NCBI GenBank assembly: GCA_036311565.1
Contig: JAXJPR010000030.1
Span: forward strand, 1 to 51,180
Reading direction: 5' to 3'
DNA: 51,180 nt
From: Fimousia sp036311565
GTDB taxonomy: Bacteria; Bacillota; Clostridia; Lachnospirales; Lachnospiraceae
The notes below the pieces were generated by a model. It had not been told where the DNA came from. It did no database searches and worked only from the letters and a program-made list of their open reading frames with translations. Of this stretch, positions 25,619 through 34,676 are shown one piece after another. How positions within the stretch are numbered: the first letter of the stretch is position 1; every line of letters begins with the position of its first letter. The position numbers and the translations under genes are program-made.

Positions 25619-26383
25619 TTATTCTTCTTCATTATTTAAAAAGTAATCAAAAAATACTGGAACCTGTTTTTCCCAGCTGGCTTCCGTATGAGTACCATCT
25701 TCAATAATACGGAAACGTACAGGAATATTTTTTTTCTTTAATTCATATTCTACATCCAGTAAATTATATAACAGGGTTGGATTTTTCTTTAATTCTTCAC
25801 TTCCGATATCCATATAAACAGAGGTATCTGAATGAATCTCTGCCTGATTGATCATAGCTAACAATCTTCGCGTGCCCAACCATACGCTTGGAGAGAGACA
25901 GGCAGCTTTTGAAAATGTGTCAGAATATTCAACAGCGGAGAAAAGAGACATTAATCCGCCCATGGAACTTCCTGCAATAAAAGTATGGAGCCGGTCTGGT
26001 TTTGTCGGATAGTGGGAATCAATGTATGGCTTTAATTCCGTTATAAGCCAGTCCATATAAATGCCTCCATATCCTTTTAACTCACCAAATTCAGAACGGG
26101 CCTGGTATGGACTATATTCATCCAGACGGCCAGTTCCCTGATGGTTGCATTCTACGCCTACAACGATGACTGGAATATGATTTTCTTCTAAATATTTTTT
26201 CAATCCCCATGATTTTCCATAAGTTGCATGGTCGTCAAAAAACAGATTGTGTCCATCAAACATATAGACAACGGGATAAGTCTGTTCAGGATAAAGTTTG
26301 ATTTCATCAGGAATGCTTATATAAAGGTTTCGTGGTCTATCTTTTGTCAAGTTTTCAATGGTGATTTCTTCTACGATTACCAT
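25619..26383 (-). CDS. Alpha/beta-hydrolase, esterase D type
   Basis: A 254-residue cytosolic hydrolase of the putative esterase family (PF00756 type). The nucleophile elbow is GSSMGG near residue 135. The early PVVYMFDGHNLFFDDHATYG block and the late EDGTHTEASWEKQVPVFFDYF block, with the probable catalytic His in THTEASW, are typical of ferri-siderophore or carbohydrate esterases of this group. No signal peptide is present, so an intracellular substrate is likely. ATG 26383 is preceded by AAAGGAGA and a near-consensus promoter. The natural substrate cannot be read from sequence. Confidence 0.85.
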   Translation of the reverse strand: MVIVEEITIENLTKDRPRNLYISIPDEIKLYPEQTYPVVYMFDGHNLFFDDHATYGKSWGLKKYLEENHIPVIVVGVECNHQGTGRLDEYSPYQARSEFGELKGYGGIYMDWLITELKPYIDSHYPTKPDRLHTFIAGSSMGGLMSLFSAVEYSDTFSKAACLSPSVWLGTRRLLAMINQAEIHSDTSVYMDIGSEELKKNPTLLYNLLDVEYELKKKNIPVRFRIIEDGTHTEASWEKQVPVFFDYFLNNEEE

Positions 26384-26421
26384 AATAATTTCTCCTTTGC
26401 TTAAGCCGTTATGATACCCAC

Positions 26422-26450
26422 ATTTTAAGTGTGAGATTCTTTTTTGTCAA
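26422..26450 (-). promoter_or_regulatory. Strong promoter of the esterase gene
   Basis: Read leftward, consensus TTGACA (26450-26445) and TAAAAT (26427-26422) are 17 bases apart. Confidence 0.8.
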
Positions 26451-26478
26451 GGGAAAGTGGGAATAAATGGGGAAAGGG

Positions 26479-26507
26479 TTGAGAAAATGAAAGGTTTGTG
26501 CTATGCT
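26479..26507 (+). promoter_or_regulatory. Promoter of the GntR-clpC operon
   Basis: TTGAGA (26479-26484) and TATGCT (26502-26507) are 17 bases apart, with a TG extension at 26499-26500. The predicted transcript start near 26514 lies after ATG 26503, which supports the later ATG 26572 as the true gene start. Confidence 0.7.
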
Positions 26508-26571
26508 TTGTATAACAGGAGGAACAATGTTTCTATTACAAAGGATATGCAATAAGGAAGAAGGTGTCATC

Positions 26572-26958
26572 ATGATTATTGAGATAGATTTTAATAGTGA
26601 TGAAGCAATTTATATCCAACTTAGGAATCAGATTGTGATGGGAATTGCAACAGAACAGCTGCATACGGGAGAGTCTCTTCCATCAGTCAGGCAGCTTGCC
26701 AGTAATTTGGGAGTAAATATGCATACGGTAAATAAAGCATATGGAATCTTGCGACAGGAAGGCTATTTGACGCTTGACAGACGAAAAGGAGCAGTAATCA
26801 GTGTTCAAACAAAAGAAAAAAATCAAGAAGTTGAAGCAATGAATATGGAATTACGCATGACCATTGCTCAAGCAATTTGTAAAGACATTTCCAGAGAAGA
26901 AATGTATCATATCATTAATCAGTTATACGACGAAATTATGAAGAATCAGGAGGAATAA
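26572..26958 (+). CDS. GntR-family transcriptional regulator, YtrA-like
   Basis: A 128-residue protein with an N-terminal winged helix: the AIYIQLRNQIVMGIATEQL helix, then LPSVRQLASNLGVNMHTVNKAYGIL as the DNA-recognition part, and GYLTLDRRKGAVIS as the wing. The short C-terminal helices are typical of the YtrA subgroup, which lacks a large effector domain. Upstream ATG codons at 26503 and 26527 are in frame, but the first lies in the promoter and GGAAGAAGGTG near 26556 serves ATG 26572. YtrA-type regulators usually sit with ABC transporters; here the partner is clpC, five bases downstream, so it may autoregulate the clp operon. Confidence 0.88.
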   Translation: MIIEIDFNSDEAIYIQLRNQIVMGIATEQLHTGESLPSVRQLASNLGVNMHTVNKAYGILRQEGYLTLDRRKGAVISVQTKEKNQEVEAMNMELRMTIAQAICKDISREEMYHIINQLYDEIMKNQEE

Positions 26959-26963
26959 AACGA

Positions 26964-29411
26964 ATGGGTTTACCATTTACAGTGACAGCAGAGTGTGCCT
27001 TAGAGCATGCTAAGCTTGCAGTTGAAGAATTAGGACATGAATATGTAGGGACAGAGCATCTTTTGCTGGGGCTTATTTGGGCTAGGGAAGGTGTAGCGGC
27101 TAAAGTGCTGCATCGTTATGGTGTGACAGAAGAAAAAGTTATTGAATTGATTCATAAAGACGATATTTTTGTAGATGATCTTGCAGAACCGGGAACAGAA
27201 TTTACACCAAGGATCATGTATCTATTGGAACAAAGTGAACAGCTGGCTATGCAGTATGGTTTTCAGGTAATTGGAACGGAACATATTTTATGTTGCTTGT
27301 TAAGAGATCAGGAATGTATAGCTGCTCAGATGATAAAAGAACTTGGAGCAGATGCTAATAAGATTTTTATGGACTGCCTTTTAGCAGCAGGACTTGATTC
27401 CAATGCAGCAAAAGCAGAATTGCAAGGAAAGAATCAGTCCAACCGTCAACAGGCATCCATTCTTGGACAATATAGTACAGATCTGACCCAGATGGCAGAA
27501 GAAGGAAAATTAGATCCGGTTATTGGAAGAAAACAAGAAATGGAACGATTGATTCAGATCTTAAGCAGAAGGACGAAAAATAATCCTTGTTTTACTGGAG
27601 AACCGGGAGTTGGAAAAACTGCGGTCGTAGAGGGATTTGCGCAACTATTGGCGGATCAGGCAGTTCCAGAAAATTTAAAAGGAAAACGACTATTGAGTCT
27701 TGATTTATCTGGTGTAGTTGCTGGTTCGAAATACCGGGGAGAATTTGAAGAGCGTGTTAAGAAAATCATTCAGGAAGCGAAGATGTCAGGGGACATTATC
27801 TTGTTTATTGATGAAATTCATACAATTATTGGTGCTGGAGGGGCGGAAGGAGCCATTGATGCATCGAATATTTTAAAACCATCTCTTGCAAGAGGAGAAA
27901 TTCAATTAATCGGAGCAACTACCAGAGCAGAATATACGAAATATATTGAAAAAGATGCTGCATTAGAACGCAGATTCCAGCCAATTGAAGTAGCAGAACC
28001 TACAGAAGAAGAAGCAATTGAAATTCTAAATGGATTAAAAAGTCGTTTTGAAATGCACCACCACGTGGAAATTCCAGAAGCAGCGGTGAAAGCAGCGGTG
28101 AAATTATCTAAACGATATGTTCATGACCGTTGCCTCCCAGATAAAGCCATTGATTTGATGGATGAAGCAGGCTCCAGAAAAACTATGGGACTTCGGCAAA
28201 AACCAGAAGATTTGATTCAGATGGAAGCAGAACTTGAGAAGATGGCTCAAAAGTTTGAACAAAACCTGGTAGAAGGAAAAATTTCTGATGCCAGAGAAGA
28301 AAAACGATTGTTTGATGAAAGAAAAGAAGAATATCATAAAAAGTTAGCATCCTGGCAGAAAAAAGGGGAAAGAAGTAAAAAAGTTGTGACGGAAGAGGAC
28401 ATTGCCCAGGTGGTGACCATGTGGACGAAGATTCCAGTAAAACAGCTTCAGGCCAGTGAAATGAAAAGGCTAAAAGATATGGGTAAATTACTGCATAAAA
28501 GAGTGATTGGGCAGAGCGAAGCAGTAGAAGCTGTTGCAAAAGCGGTGAAACGAAACCGGGTTGGATTAAAAGCACCAAACCGCCCAATTGGTTCTTTCTT
28601 ATTTTTAGGACCAACAGGAGTAGGAAAAACAGAACTTTCAAAAGCATTGGCAGAAGCAGTGTTTGGAAGTGAAGAAGAAATTATTCGTGTTGATATGTCT
28701 GAATATATGGAAAAGCATAGTGTGTCTAAATTGATTGGTTCACCTCCAGGATATGTAGGATTTGAGGAAGGTGGACAATTAAGTGAAAAAGTTCGCCGGA
28801 AACCATATTCGGTGATTCTGTTTGATGAAATTGAAAAAGCTCATCCCGATGTATTCAATATGCTATTGCAAGTACTGGATGATGGTCATATTACGGATTC
28901 CCAGGGCAGAAAAATTGATTTTAAAAATACCATTATTATTATGACGTCTAATGCAGGTGCCAACCGGATCGTGGCACCAAAGCTTCTTGGATTTGGTTCT
29001 TCGAAGGATGCCGATAAGAGTCATGAGCAGATGAAGGATGCGGTGATGCAGGAAGTACGTCAGATGTTTAAACCAGAATTCTTAAATCGTATTGATGAAA
29101 TTATGGTATTCCATTCTTTGACAAAGAAAGAAATGAGAGAAATTGCCAAATTAATGATGCAGGAGTTTACCAATCGTGTGAAAAAGAATCTGGATATTGA
29201 TCTTGAAGTATCTAGGTATGTCTACGATTATCTGGTCGAAAAAGGATATGATGAAAAATATGGTGCGAGACCATTGCGTCGTGTCATTCAGACAGATATC
29301 GAGGACGTTTTGGCAGATGAAATCTTAAATGGAGTAATTTGCCGGGGAGAAACCGTTATTTTGCGTAAAAAAGATAAGAAACTTCTTTTTTCGAAAAAGG
29401 AAAATTTATGA
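26964..29411 (+). CDS. clpC: ATP-dependent Clp protease ATP-binding subunit ClpC
   Basis: An AAA+ unfoldase that feeds proteins to ClpP and acts in protein quality control. It is 815 residues long. Two N-terminal Clp repeats begin with FTVTAECALEHAKLAVEELGHEYVGTEH. The first ATPase has Walker A GEPGVGKT near 212 and Walker B ILFIDEIHT; the second has GPTGVGKTE near 549 and ILFDEIEKAH. A middle coiled-coil region of about 410-465 is rich in Lys and Glu. In Bacillus the clpC operon is ctsR-mcsA-mcsB-clpC-radA. Here a GntR regulator replaces the first three genes while radA stays nearby. AGGAGG precedes the start. Confidence 0.95.
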   Translation: MGLPFTVTAECALEHAKLAVEELGHEYVGTEHLLLGLIWAREGVAAKVLHRYGVTEEKVIELIHKDDIFVDDLAEPGTEFTPRIMYLLEQSEQLAMQYGFQVIGTEHILCCLLRDQECIAAQMIKELGADANKIFMDCLLAAGLDSNAAKAELQGKNQSNRQQASILGQYSTDLTQMAEEGKLDPVIGRKQEMERLIQILSRRTKNNPCFTGEPGVGKTAVVEGFAQLLADQAVPENLKGKRLLSLDLSGVVAGSKYRGEFEERVKKIIQEAKMSGDIILFIDEIHTIIGAGGAEGAIDASNILKPSLARGEIQLIGATTRAEYTKYIEKDAALERRFQPIEVAEPTEEEAIEILNGLKSRFEMHHHVEIPEAAVKAAVKLSKRYVHDRCLPDKAIDLMDEAGSRKTMGLRQKPEDLIQMEAELEKMAQKFEQNLVEGKISDAREEKRLFDERKEEYHKKLASWQKKGERSKKVVTEEDIAQVVTMWTKIPVKQLQASEMKRLKDMGKLLHKRVIGQSEAVEAVAKAVKRNRVGLKAPNRPIGSFLFLGPTGVGKTELSKALAEAVFGSEEEIIRVDMSEYMEKHSVSKLIGSPPGYVGFEEGGQLSEKVRRKPYSVILFDEIEKAHPDVFNMLLQVLDDGHITDSQGRKIDFKNTIIIMTSNAGANRIVAPKLLGFGSSKDADKSHEQMKDAVMQEVRQMFKPEFLNRIDEIMVFHSLTKKEMREIAKLMMQEFTNRVKKNLDIDLEVSRYVYDYLVEKGYDEKYGARPLRRVIQTDIEDVLADEILNGVICRGETVILRKKDKKLLFSKKENL

Positions 29412-29513
29412 ATAAACTAGCGTTGAACACTAAAATAAGTTATAATACACATAACAGACTATAAAAATGCGGTGGTGTCAAAGAAAACACCGCCAAACTA
29501 GGAGGAAAAGGAC

Positions 29514-29927
29514 ATGGCAGTAGTAAAAGATTTAATTACCGTTGAAGCGGACAACACGTTAAGTTTTGGAGATTATTCTTTAACTGCAAAAACGAAAAAA
29601 GACAATTTTCAGTTTGAAGGGGATTCATATAAGATCAAAACTTTTAAGACTATTACAAAATTAGAGAAGAACGGTATGATGATTTATGAATCTGTTCCGG
29701 GAACCGCAGTACATAATTTTTCAGTCACAGATGCTGTGATGGCATTTAAGGTAGAAGGACCAGAAGATGCTCAGATTACAGTAGAACTGGAACCAGAAAA
29801 GGAATACAAAGTTTTTGTTGATGATACAAACGTAGGAAGAATGAAAACAAATCTTGGAGGCAAGTTAAACATCAGTATTGAGATGAATCAGAATCAGCTT
29901 GTCGCAGTTAAGATTGTAAAATTATAG
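29514..29927 (+). CDS. Conserved-looking small protein of unknown function
   Basis: A 137-residue soluble protein without signal peptide or membrane span, rich in Lys, Glu and beta-prone segments such as FGDYSLTAKTKK and KEYKVFVDDTNVGRMKT. The tail NISIEMNQNQLVAVKIVKL suggests a compact beta fold. I recall relatives labelled endosialidase in some annotations but see no sialidase motif and do not adopt that name. AGGAGG precedes the start. A TATAAT at 29441-29446 and a GC-rich hairpin (about 29469-29494) lie upstream, so it may have its own promoter. radA follows after nine bases. Confidence 0.75.
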   Translation: MAVVKDLITVEADNTLSFGDYSLTAKTKKDNFQFEGDSYKIKTFKTITKLEKNGMMIYESVPGTAVHNFSVTDAVMAFKVEGPEDAQITVELEPEKEYKVFVDDTNVGRMKTNLGGKLNISIEMNQNQLVAVKIVKL

Positions 29928-29936
29928 GAGTCGGGC

Positions 29937-31292
29937 ATGGCGAAAGTAAAGAGTGTTTATTTTTGCCAGGAATGCGGATATGAGTCTGCAAAGTGGATGG
30001 GACAATGTCCATCCTGTAAGACTTGGAATACATTTGTAGAAGAACGGCTGGAGAGTACTCAAAAGGGAGGGGCTAAAGCGAAAAAAGCATTAGCCTCTCC
30101 TATGAACATTATAGAGGTTTCTACGAAAGAAGAAGAGCGGATTCCTACAGGAATTTTAGAATTAGACAGGGTACTGGGCGGAGGAATCGTAAAAGGTTCC
30201 CTGTCTTTAGTTGGAGGAGATCCGGGGATTGGAAAATCCACGTTGTTGTTACAGGTGTGCCGTAATCTGGCGAATGAAAATAGAAAGGTACTCTATATCT
30301 CAGGGGAAGAATCCATGCATCAGATTAAGATGCGTGCATCAAGAATTGGAACTTTTACTGGAGAGTTGCTGCTTTTGTGTGAAACAGACATGGATACGAT
30401 TGCGGATGGTATTTTGAAAGCAAAACCGGAATTTCTTGTGGTGGATTCTATACAGACCATGTATACCGATTCTGTTTCTTCTGCAGCAGGAAGTGTCTCA
30501 CAAGTCAGGGAGGTCACTTCAAGGCTGATGCGAATTGCAAAAGAACATAATATTGCAATTTTTATTGTGGGACATGTAACAAAGGAAGGAGTCGTTGCAG
30601 GACCACGTACATTGGAACATATGGTAGATACGGTACTTTATTTTGAGGGAGAAAGACAAGCCGTTTATCGGATTTTAAGAAGCGTAAAAAATCGTTTTGG
30701 TTCCACCAATGAAATCGGTGTATTTGAAATGAGGCAGAACGGTCTGGCAGAAGTGGAAAATCCATCACAGATTATGCTGAATGGCCGCCCATTAGATGCC
30801 CCAGGGTCTGTAGTGGTCTGTTCATTAGAAGGAAGCAGACCAGTATTGATTGAGATACAGGCACTGGTATCACCAACCAATTTTAATATGCCGAGAAGAA
30901 CAGCAGTTGGAATTGACTATAACCGTGTGAATCTATTGATGGCAGTTCTGGAAAAAAGGGTAGGCATGCAGCTGGGAGGCTGTGATGCTTATGTAAATTT
31001 GGCGGGTGGTATGCGGCTTGGAGAGCCGGCCATTGATTTAGGAATTGTTATGGCCGTTGCATCTAGTTATAAAAATGTGGCACTGAAAGAAGATACCATT
31101 ATCTTTGGAGAGGTAGGATTAGTTGGGGAGATCAGAGGGGTTTCACAGGCAGAACAGCGAATTATTGAAGCAGAGAAGATGGGATTTCATACGTGCATAC
31201 TGCCAAAAGCAAATGTGGAAAATATACGGATCAAAACGGATATGCGGCTGATTGGTGTCGCTAATGTGCGTGATGCCCTGGATTATATTTGA
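29937..31292 (+). CDS. radA: DNA repair protein RadA (Sms)
   Basis: A DnaB-type helicase that extends strand exchange and helps recombination repair. The 451-residue length is normal. The N-terminal zinc ribbon has Cys10, Cys13, Cys24 and Cys27. A RecA-like core with Walker A GGDPGIGKST near residue 92 and the family motif KNRFGSTNE near 249 follows. The C-terminal third is the Lon-protease-like domain (AGGMRLGEPAIDLGIVMAVASS). AGGAG precedes the start. It lies two genes after clpC, a familiar Firmicutes neighbourhood. Confidence 0.96.
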   Translation: MAKVKSVYFCQECGYESAKWMGQCPSCKTWNTFVEERLESTQKGGAKAKKALASPMNIIEVSTKEEERIPTGILELDRVLGGGIVKGSLSLVGGDPGIGKSTLLLQVCRNLANENRKVLYISGEESMHQIKMRASRIGTFTGELLLLCETDMDTIADGILKAKPEFLVVDSIQTMYTDSVSSAAGSVSQVREVTSRLMRIAKEHNIAIFIVGHVTKEGVVAGPRTLEHMVDTVLYFEGERQAVYRILRSVKNRFGSTNEIGVFEMRQNGLAEVENPSQIMLNGRPLDAPGSVVVCSLEGSRPVLIEIQALVSPTNFNMPRRTAVGIDYNRVNLLMAVLEKRVGMQLGGCDAYVNLAGGMRLGEPAIDLGIVMAVASSYKNVALKEDTIIFGEVGLVGEIRGVSQAEQRIIEAEKMGFHTCILPKANVENIRIKTDMRLIGVANVRDALDYI

Positions 31293-31349
31293 ATGAATGA
31301 TTCTTGTTTGTAAGAAGAGAATCCTTTCAATGGGTCTATACAAGTTTAC

Positions 31350-31378
31350 TTGAATTCAAAATTTGTTTATGATATGAT
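31350..31378 (+). promoter_or_regulatory. Promoter of the glutaminyl-tRNA synthetase gene
   Basis: TTGAAT (31350-31355) and TATGAT (31373-31378) are 17 bases apart. A CAAG/CTTG inverted repeat (31341-31352) overlaps the -35 box. Confidence 0.65.
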
Positions 31379-31384
31379 TAATTA

Positions 31385-31510
31385 TCTTAGAGTAGTCCGG
31401 AATTTTTTGGAAAAATGCGGATAGAATGATATGAGTACAATAATATTAGGAAAAAGATGCACTTTAAATAAAGAAGTGCAGAAAGAATCAATATTTTGGG
31501 AGGAAATACG
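31385..31510 (+). promoter_or_regulatory. Leader of the glutaminyl-tRNA synthetase gene with a small hairpin
   Basis: A leader of about 125 bases contains TGCACTT (31458-31464) paired with AAGTGCA (31474-31480). I searched by eye for T-box features (the AGGGTGGNACCGCG-type antiterminator and a terminator) and did not find them, so a T-box is not supported. Confidence 0.4.
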
Positions 31511-33172
31511 ATGGAAGAAACCATTTCTAAAAACTTTATTGAGCAGATCATCGATAAAGATATCGAAGAAGGAAAGTGTGCGAAGGTAGTTACACGTTTT
31601 CCACCGGAACCAAACGGATATCTCCATATCGGACATGCAAAATCAATTTTACTAAACTATGGATTGGCGAAAAAATATAACGGTAAATTTAATTTAAGAT
31701 TTGACGATACCAATCCAACAAAAGAAAAAACAGAATTTGTACAGTCTATTTTAAAAGATGTAGAATGGCTGGGTGCGGATTATGGAAAAGAGTATTACTA
31801 TGCATCTGATTATTTTGATCAGATGTATGAATATGCAGTAAAACTGATTAAAAAAGGAAAAGCATATGTCTGTGATTTAACACCTGAAGAAATTCGTGAA
31901 TACAGAGGAACATTAACAGAACCAGGAAAGAACAGTCCTTATAGAGAACGTTCGGTAGAGGAAAATTTACAGCTTTTTGAAGCAATGAAGAACGGTGAAT
32001 TTTCCGATGGAAGCAAAGTACTTCGTGCAAAAATTGATATGACTGCTGGAAATATTAATATGAGAGATCCTATTATTTATCGAATTGCCCGTATGCATCA
32101 TCATAATACGGGAGATAAATGGTGTATTTATCCGATGTATGACTTTGCGCATCCGATTGAAGATGCTTTAGAAGGAGTAACACATTCTATTTGTACTTTG
32201 GAATTTGAAGACCATCGTCCATTATATGACTGGGTCGTAAAAGAATGCGAATTTGAAAATCCTCCAAAGCAGATTGAATTTGCAAAATTATATCTGACCA
32301 ATGTCATTACTGGAAAACGCTATATCAAAAAATTAGTAGAAGAAGGAATCGTAGACGGATGGGATGATCCTCGTCTTGTTTCTTTGAGTGCATTAAAACG
32401 TCGCGGATTTACACCGAGTGCAATTAAAACATTTATGGAACAGGTCGGTGTTTCTAAAAGCCAGAGCTCAGTTGATTATGCCATGTTAGAGCATTTCTTA
32501 AGAGATGATCTAAAGATGACAAAAGCTCGTATGTATGCAGTTACAGATCCAATTAAACTGATCATTACTAACTATCCGGAAGACCAGGTGGAATATCTGA
32601 CTGTGACAAATAATATGGAAAATCCAGATATGGGAACAAGACAGATGCCATTTAGCCGGGAACTGTATATCGAACGTGATGACTTTATGATTGAACCACC
32701 AAAAAAATATTTCCGTTTATATCCAGGGAATGAAGTTCGTCTCATGAATGCATATTTTGTAAAATGCTATGATTATAAAACAGATGAAAATGGAAATGTA
32801 ACAGAAGTTTACTGTACTTATGATCCTGAGACAAAGAGCGGATCCGGATTTACCGGTCGAAAAGTAAAAGGTACCATTCACTGGGTATCTGCAGCACAGG
32901 CAGTAGAGGCGGAAGTTCGTCTGTATGAAAATATCGTAGACGAAGAAAAAGGTGTCTATAATGAAGATGGAAGTCTGAATTTAAATCCGAATTCTTTAAC
33001 AGTACTCGAACATTGTTATGTGGAACCTGCTTTAAAAGATGCAAAACCTTTAGACAGCTTCCAGTTTGTAAGAAATGGATATTTTAATGTAGATTCTAAA
33101 GATTCTACGGAAGATCATTTAGTATTTAACCGTATTGTATCTTTAAAGAGCTCATATAAACCAAAAAAATAA
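31511..33172 (+). CDS. glnS: Glutamine--tRNA ligase
   Basis: Charges tRNA-Gln directly with glutamine. It is 553 residues from ATG 31511, which follows GGGAGGAAA; a TTG at 31496 would add five residues but spans the ribosome binding site. The class I HIGH motif is HIGH at 39-42 within PPEPNGYLHIGHAKS. The GWDDPR block is near 283 and VKGTIHWVSAAQAVEAEVRLY marks the C-terminal anticodon-binding beta barrels. The KMSKS loop, MSKR in E. coli, reads ITGKR at residues 266-270. All other GlnRS landmarks are present, and no YqeY extension is fused. Confidence 0.94.
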   Translation: MEETISKNFIEQIIDKDIEEGKCAKVVTRFPPEPNGYLHIGHAKSILLNYGLAKKYNGKFNLRFDDTNPTKEKTEFVQSILKDVEWLGADYGKEYYYASDYFDQMYEYAVKLIKKGKAYVCDLTPEEIREYRGTLTEPGKNSPYRERSVEENLQLFEAMKNGEFSDGSKVLRAKIDMTAGNINMRDPIIYRIARMHHHNTGDKWCIYPMYDFAHPIEDALEGVTHSICTLEFEDHRPLYDWVVKECEFENPPKQIEFAKLYLTNVITGKRYIKKLVEEGIVDGWDDPRLVSLSALKRRGFTPSAIKTFMEQVGVSKSQSSVDYAMLEHFLRDDLKMTKARMYAVTDPIKLIITNYPEDQVEYLTVTNNMENPDMGTRQMPFSRELYIERDDFMIEPPKKYFRLYPGNEVRLMNAYFVKCYDYKTDENGNVTEVYCTYDPETKSGSGFTGRKVKGTIHWVSAAQAVEAEVRLYENIVDEEKGVYNEDGSLNLNPNSLTVLEHCYVEPALKDAKPLDSFQFVRNGYFNVDSKDSTEDHLVFNRIVSLKSSYKPKK

Positions 33173-33209
33173 TGATTGATTGTTCTGAACGTTAACACTT
33201 AAATTTATG

Positions 33210-33235
33210 CCCTGTCAAATGACAGGGTATTTCGT
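33210..33235 (+). terminator. Probable terminator after glnS
   Basis: CCCTGTCA (33210-33217) pairs with TGACAGGG (33220-33227); the following TATTTCGTT is only partly T-rich. Confidence 0.6.
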
Positions 33236-33271
33236 TATGTAAAAGAATGCATAAGAAAAGGAGGAAATAAG

Positions 33272-34435
33272 ATGAAACAGGCACAGTGGCTTTCTCATTT
33301 TGAGACAGGAATTTTTGCAGCATTGGATCAAAAAAGAGACGAATTGATGGCATCTGGGAAAAAGGTATATAACTTGTCCATAGGAACACCAGATTTTAAG
33401 CCAGCACCGCATATTATGGAGGCAATGGCGGAAGCTTGTAAAAAATCGGAAAACTATGTATATGCGTTAAAGGATTTTAAGGAAACTTTAGAGGCAGTAA
33501 AAGATTATTATAAAAAGCGGTTTGGAGTGGAAGTATCGGTGGATGAAATCACATCGGTCCATGGATCCCAGGAAGGAATCGGTCACATTGGAATGGCACT
33601 TACCAGTCCTGGAGATTATGCCATCTTACCAAATCCAGGATATCCGATTTTTGAAGCAGGGGCATATTTAGGAGGAGCGAATCTCTATTTCTATCCTTTA
33701 AAAAAGGAAAATGGATTTTTACCAGTATTTGACAAAATTCCGGAAGAAACTGCACAGAAAGCAAAATTCATGGTTCTTTCTTATCCATATAATCCAGTAT
33801 GTGCGGTAGCAGATGATGAAGTATATGAAAAAGCAATTGCTTTTGCCAAGAAATATGACATTATTATTATTCATGATAATGCATACTCTGATATTATTTA
33901 TGATGGAAGAGAAGGAAAATCGTTTTTATCTTATGAAGGGGCTAAGGATGTAGGAATTGAATTTTTCTCCTTATCAAAATCATTTAATGTGACAGGACTG
34001 CGTATTTCTTTTGCTGTTGGAAATAAAGAAATCATCGATGCGATAAAGCTTCTGCGCTCTCAGATTGATTTTGGAATGCCGATTCCAATTCAGAAGGCAG
34101 CAGTTGCAGCACTTCGAGGACCTCTTAACATGGTAAAAGAACAATGCCAGGAATACGAAAAACGCAGAGATGCTCTTTGTGGTGGATTACGTGAAATCGG
34201 ATGGAATGTACCAGATAGTCAGGGAACCATGTTTGTTTGGGCGCCAATTCCTGAAAAGTTTCAATCTTCTGAAGAATTTTGCATTGAATTAATGGAAAGA
34301 ACAGGGGTCATCTGCACACCAGGGCATGCATTTGGCTCATTGGGAGAGGGATATGTACGTTTTGCACTGGTATTACCGCCAGAAAAATTGCAGGAAATAG
34401 TACGTGTCATTGATGAAAGTGGAATTTTAAAGTAA
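33272..34435 (+). CDS. PLP-dependent class I/II aminotransferase
   Basis: A 387-residue fold-type I aminotransferase resembling LL-diaminopimelate or alanine-type aminotransferases. The PLP-binding Lys lies in FSLSKSFNVTGLRISFAVG near residue 233, the Asp/Tyr block is IIIHDNAYSDIIYDG near 204, and the C-terminal Arg that holds the substrate carboxylate is in GYVRFALVLP. The usual NPTG motif is changed to NPVC (SYPYNPVCAVA near 172). The substrate is not clear from sequence. AAAAGGAGG precedes the start. It stands alone after a terminator. Confidence 0.87.
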   Translation: MKQAQWLSHFETGIFAALDQKRDELMASGKKVYNLSIGTPDFKPAPHIMEAMAEACKKSENYVYALKDFKETLEAVKDYYKKRFGVEVSVDEITSVHGSQEGIGHIGMALTSPGDYAILPNPGYPIFEAGAYLGGANLYFYPLKKENGFLPVFDKIPEETAQKAKFMVLSYPYNPVCAVADDEVYEKAIAFAKKYDIIIIHDNAYSDIIYDGREGKSFLSYEGAKDVGIEFFSLSKSFNVTGLRISFAVGNKEIIDAIKLLRSQIDFGMPIPIQKAAVAALRGPLNMVKEQCQEYEKRRDALCGGLREIGWNVPDSQGTMFVWAPIPEKFQSSEEFCIELMERTGVICTPGHAFGSLGEGYVRFALVLPPEKLQEIVRVIDESGILK

Positions 34436-34560
34436 GAAGCGGTCAATGGTGTATACAATTGTATAAGTTATAAAAATGAGAAAAGATAAGAAAAAAAGAG
34501 TATAAGAGAGAAAATAAAAGAAAAATACTAAAAATATAAAAAAATTAAAGGTTATAAAAG

Positions 34561-34589
34561 TTGCGTTCTCTGGATAAATTAACTAATAT
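34561..34589 (+). promoter_or_regulatory. Promoter of groESL
   Basis: TTGCGT (34561-34566) and TAATAT (34584-34589) are 17 bases apart. The expected transcript start near 34596 falls directly before the CIRCE element. Confidence 0.65.
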
Positions 34590-34600
34590 AAGGATAGTTG

Positions 34601-34627
34601 TTAGCACTCAAGCAAAAAGAGTGCTAA
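34601..34627. promoter_or_regulatory. CIRCE operator (HrcA binding site)
   Basis: Perfect consensus inverted repeat TTAGCACTC, nine-base spacer, GAGTGCTAA. HrcA represses groESL here until heat or misfolded protein engages GroEL. The hrcA gene itself is not in the window. Confidence 0.97.
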
Positions 34628-34676
34628 TAATTAAGAGCGAGAATACACCGTATAAGATATAAAGGAGGCAGCAACT

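Noticed and set aside
26503..26571. Longer GntR protein starting at 26503
   Set aside because: That ATG lies inside the promoter -10 region; ATG 26572 has a proper ribosome binding site and begins the winged-helix domain.
31385..31510. T-box leader before glnS
   Set aside because: No T-box antiterminator sequence and no leader terminator could be found.
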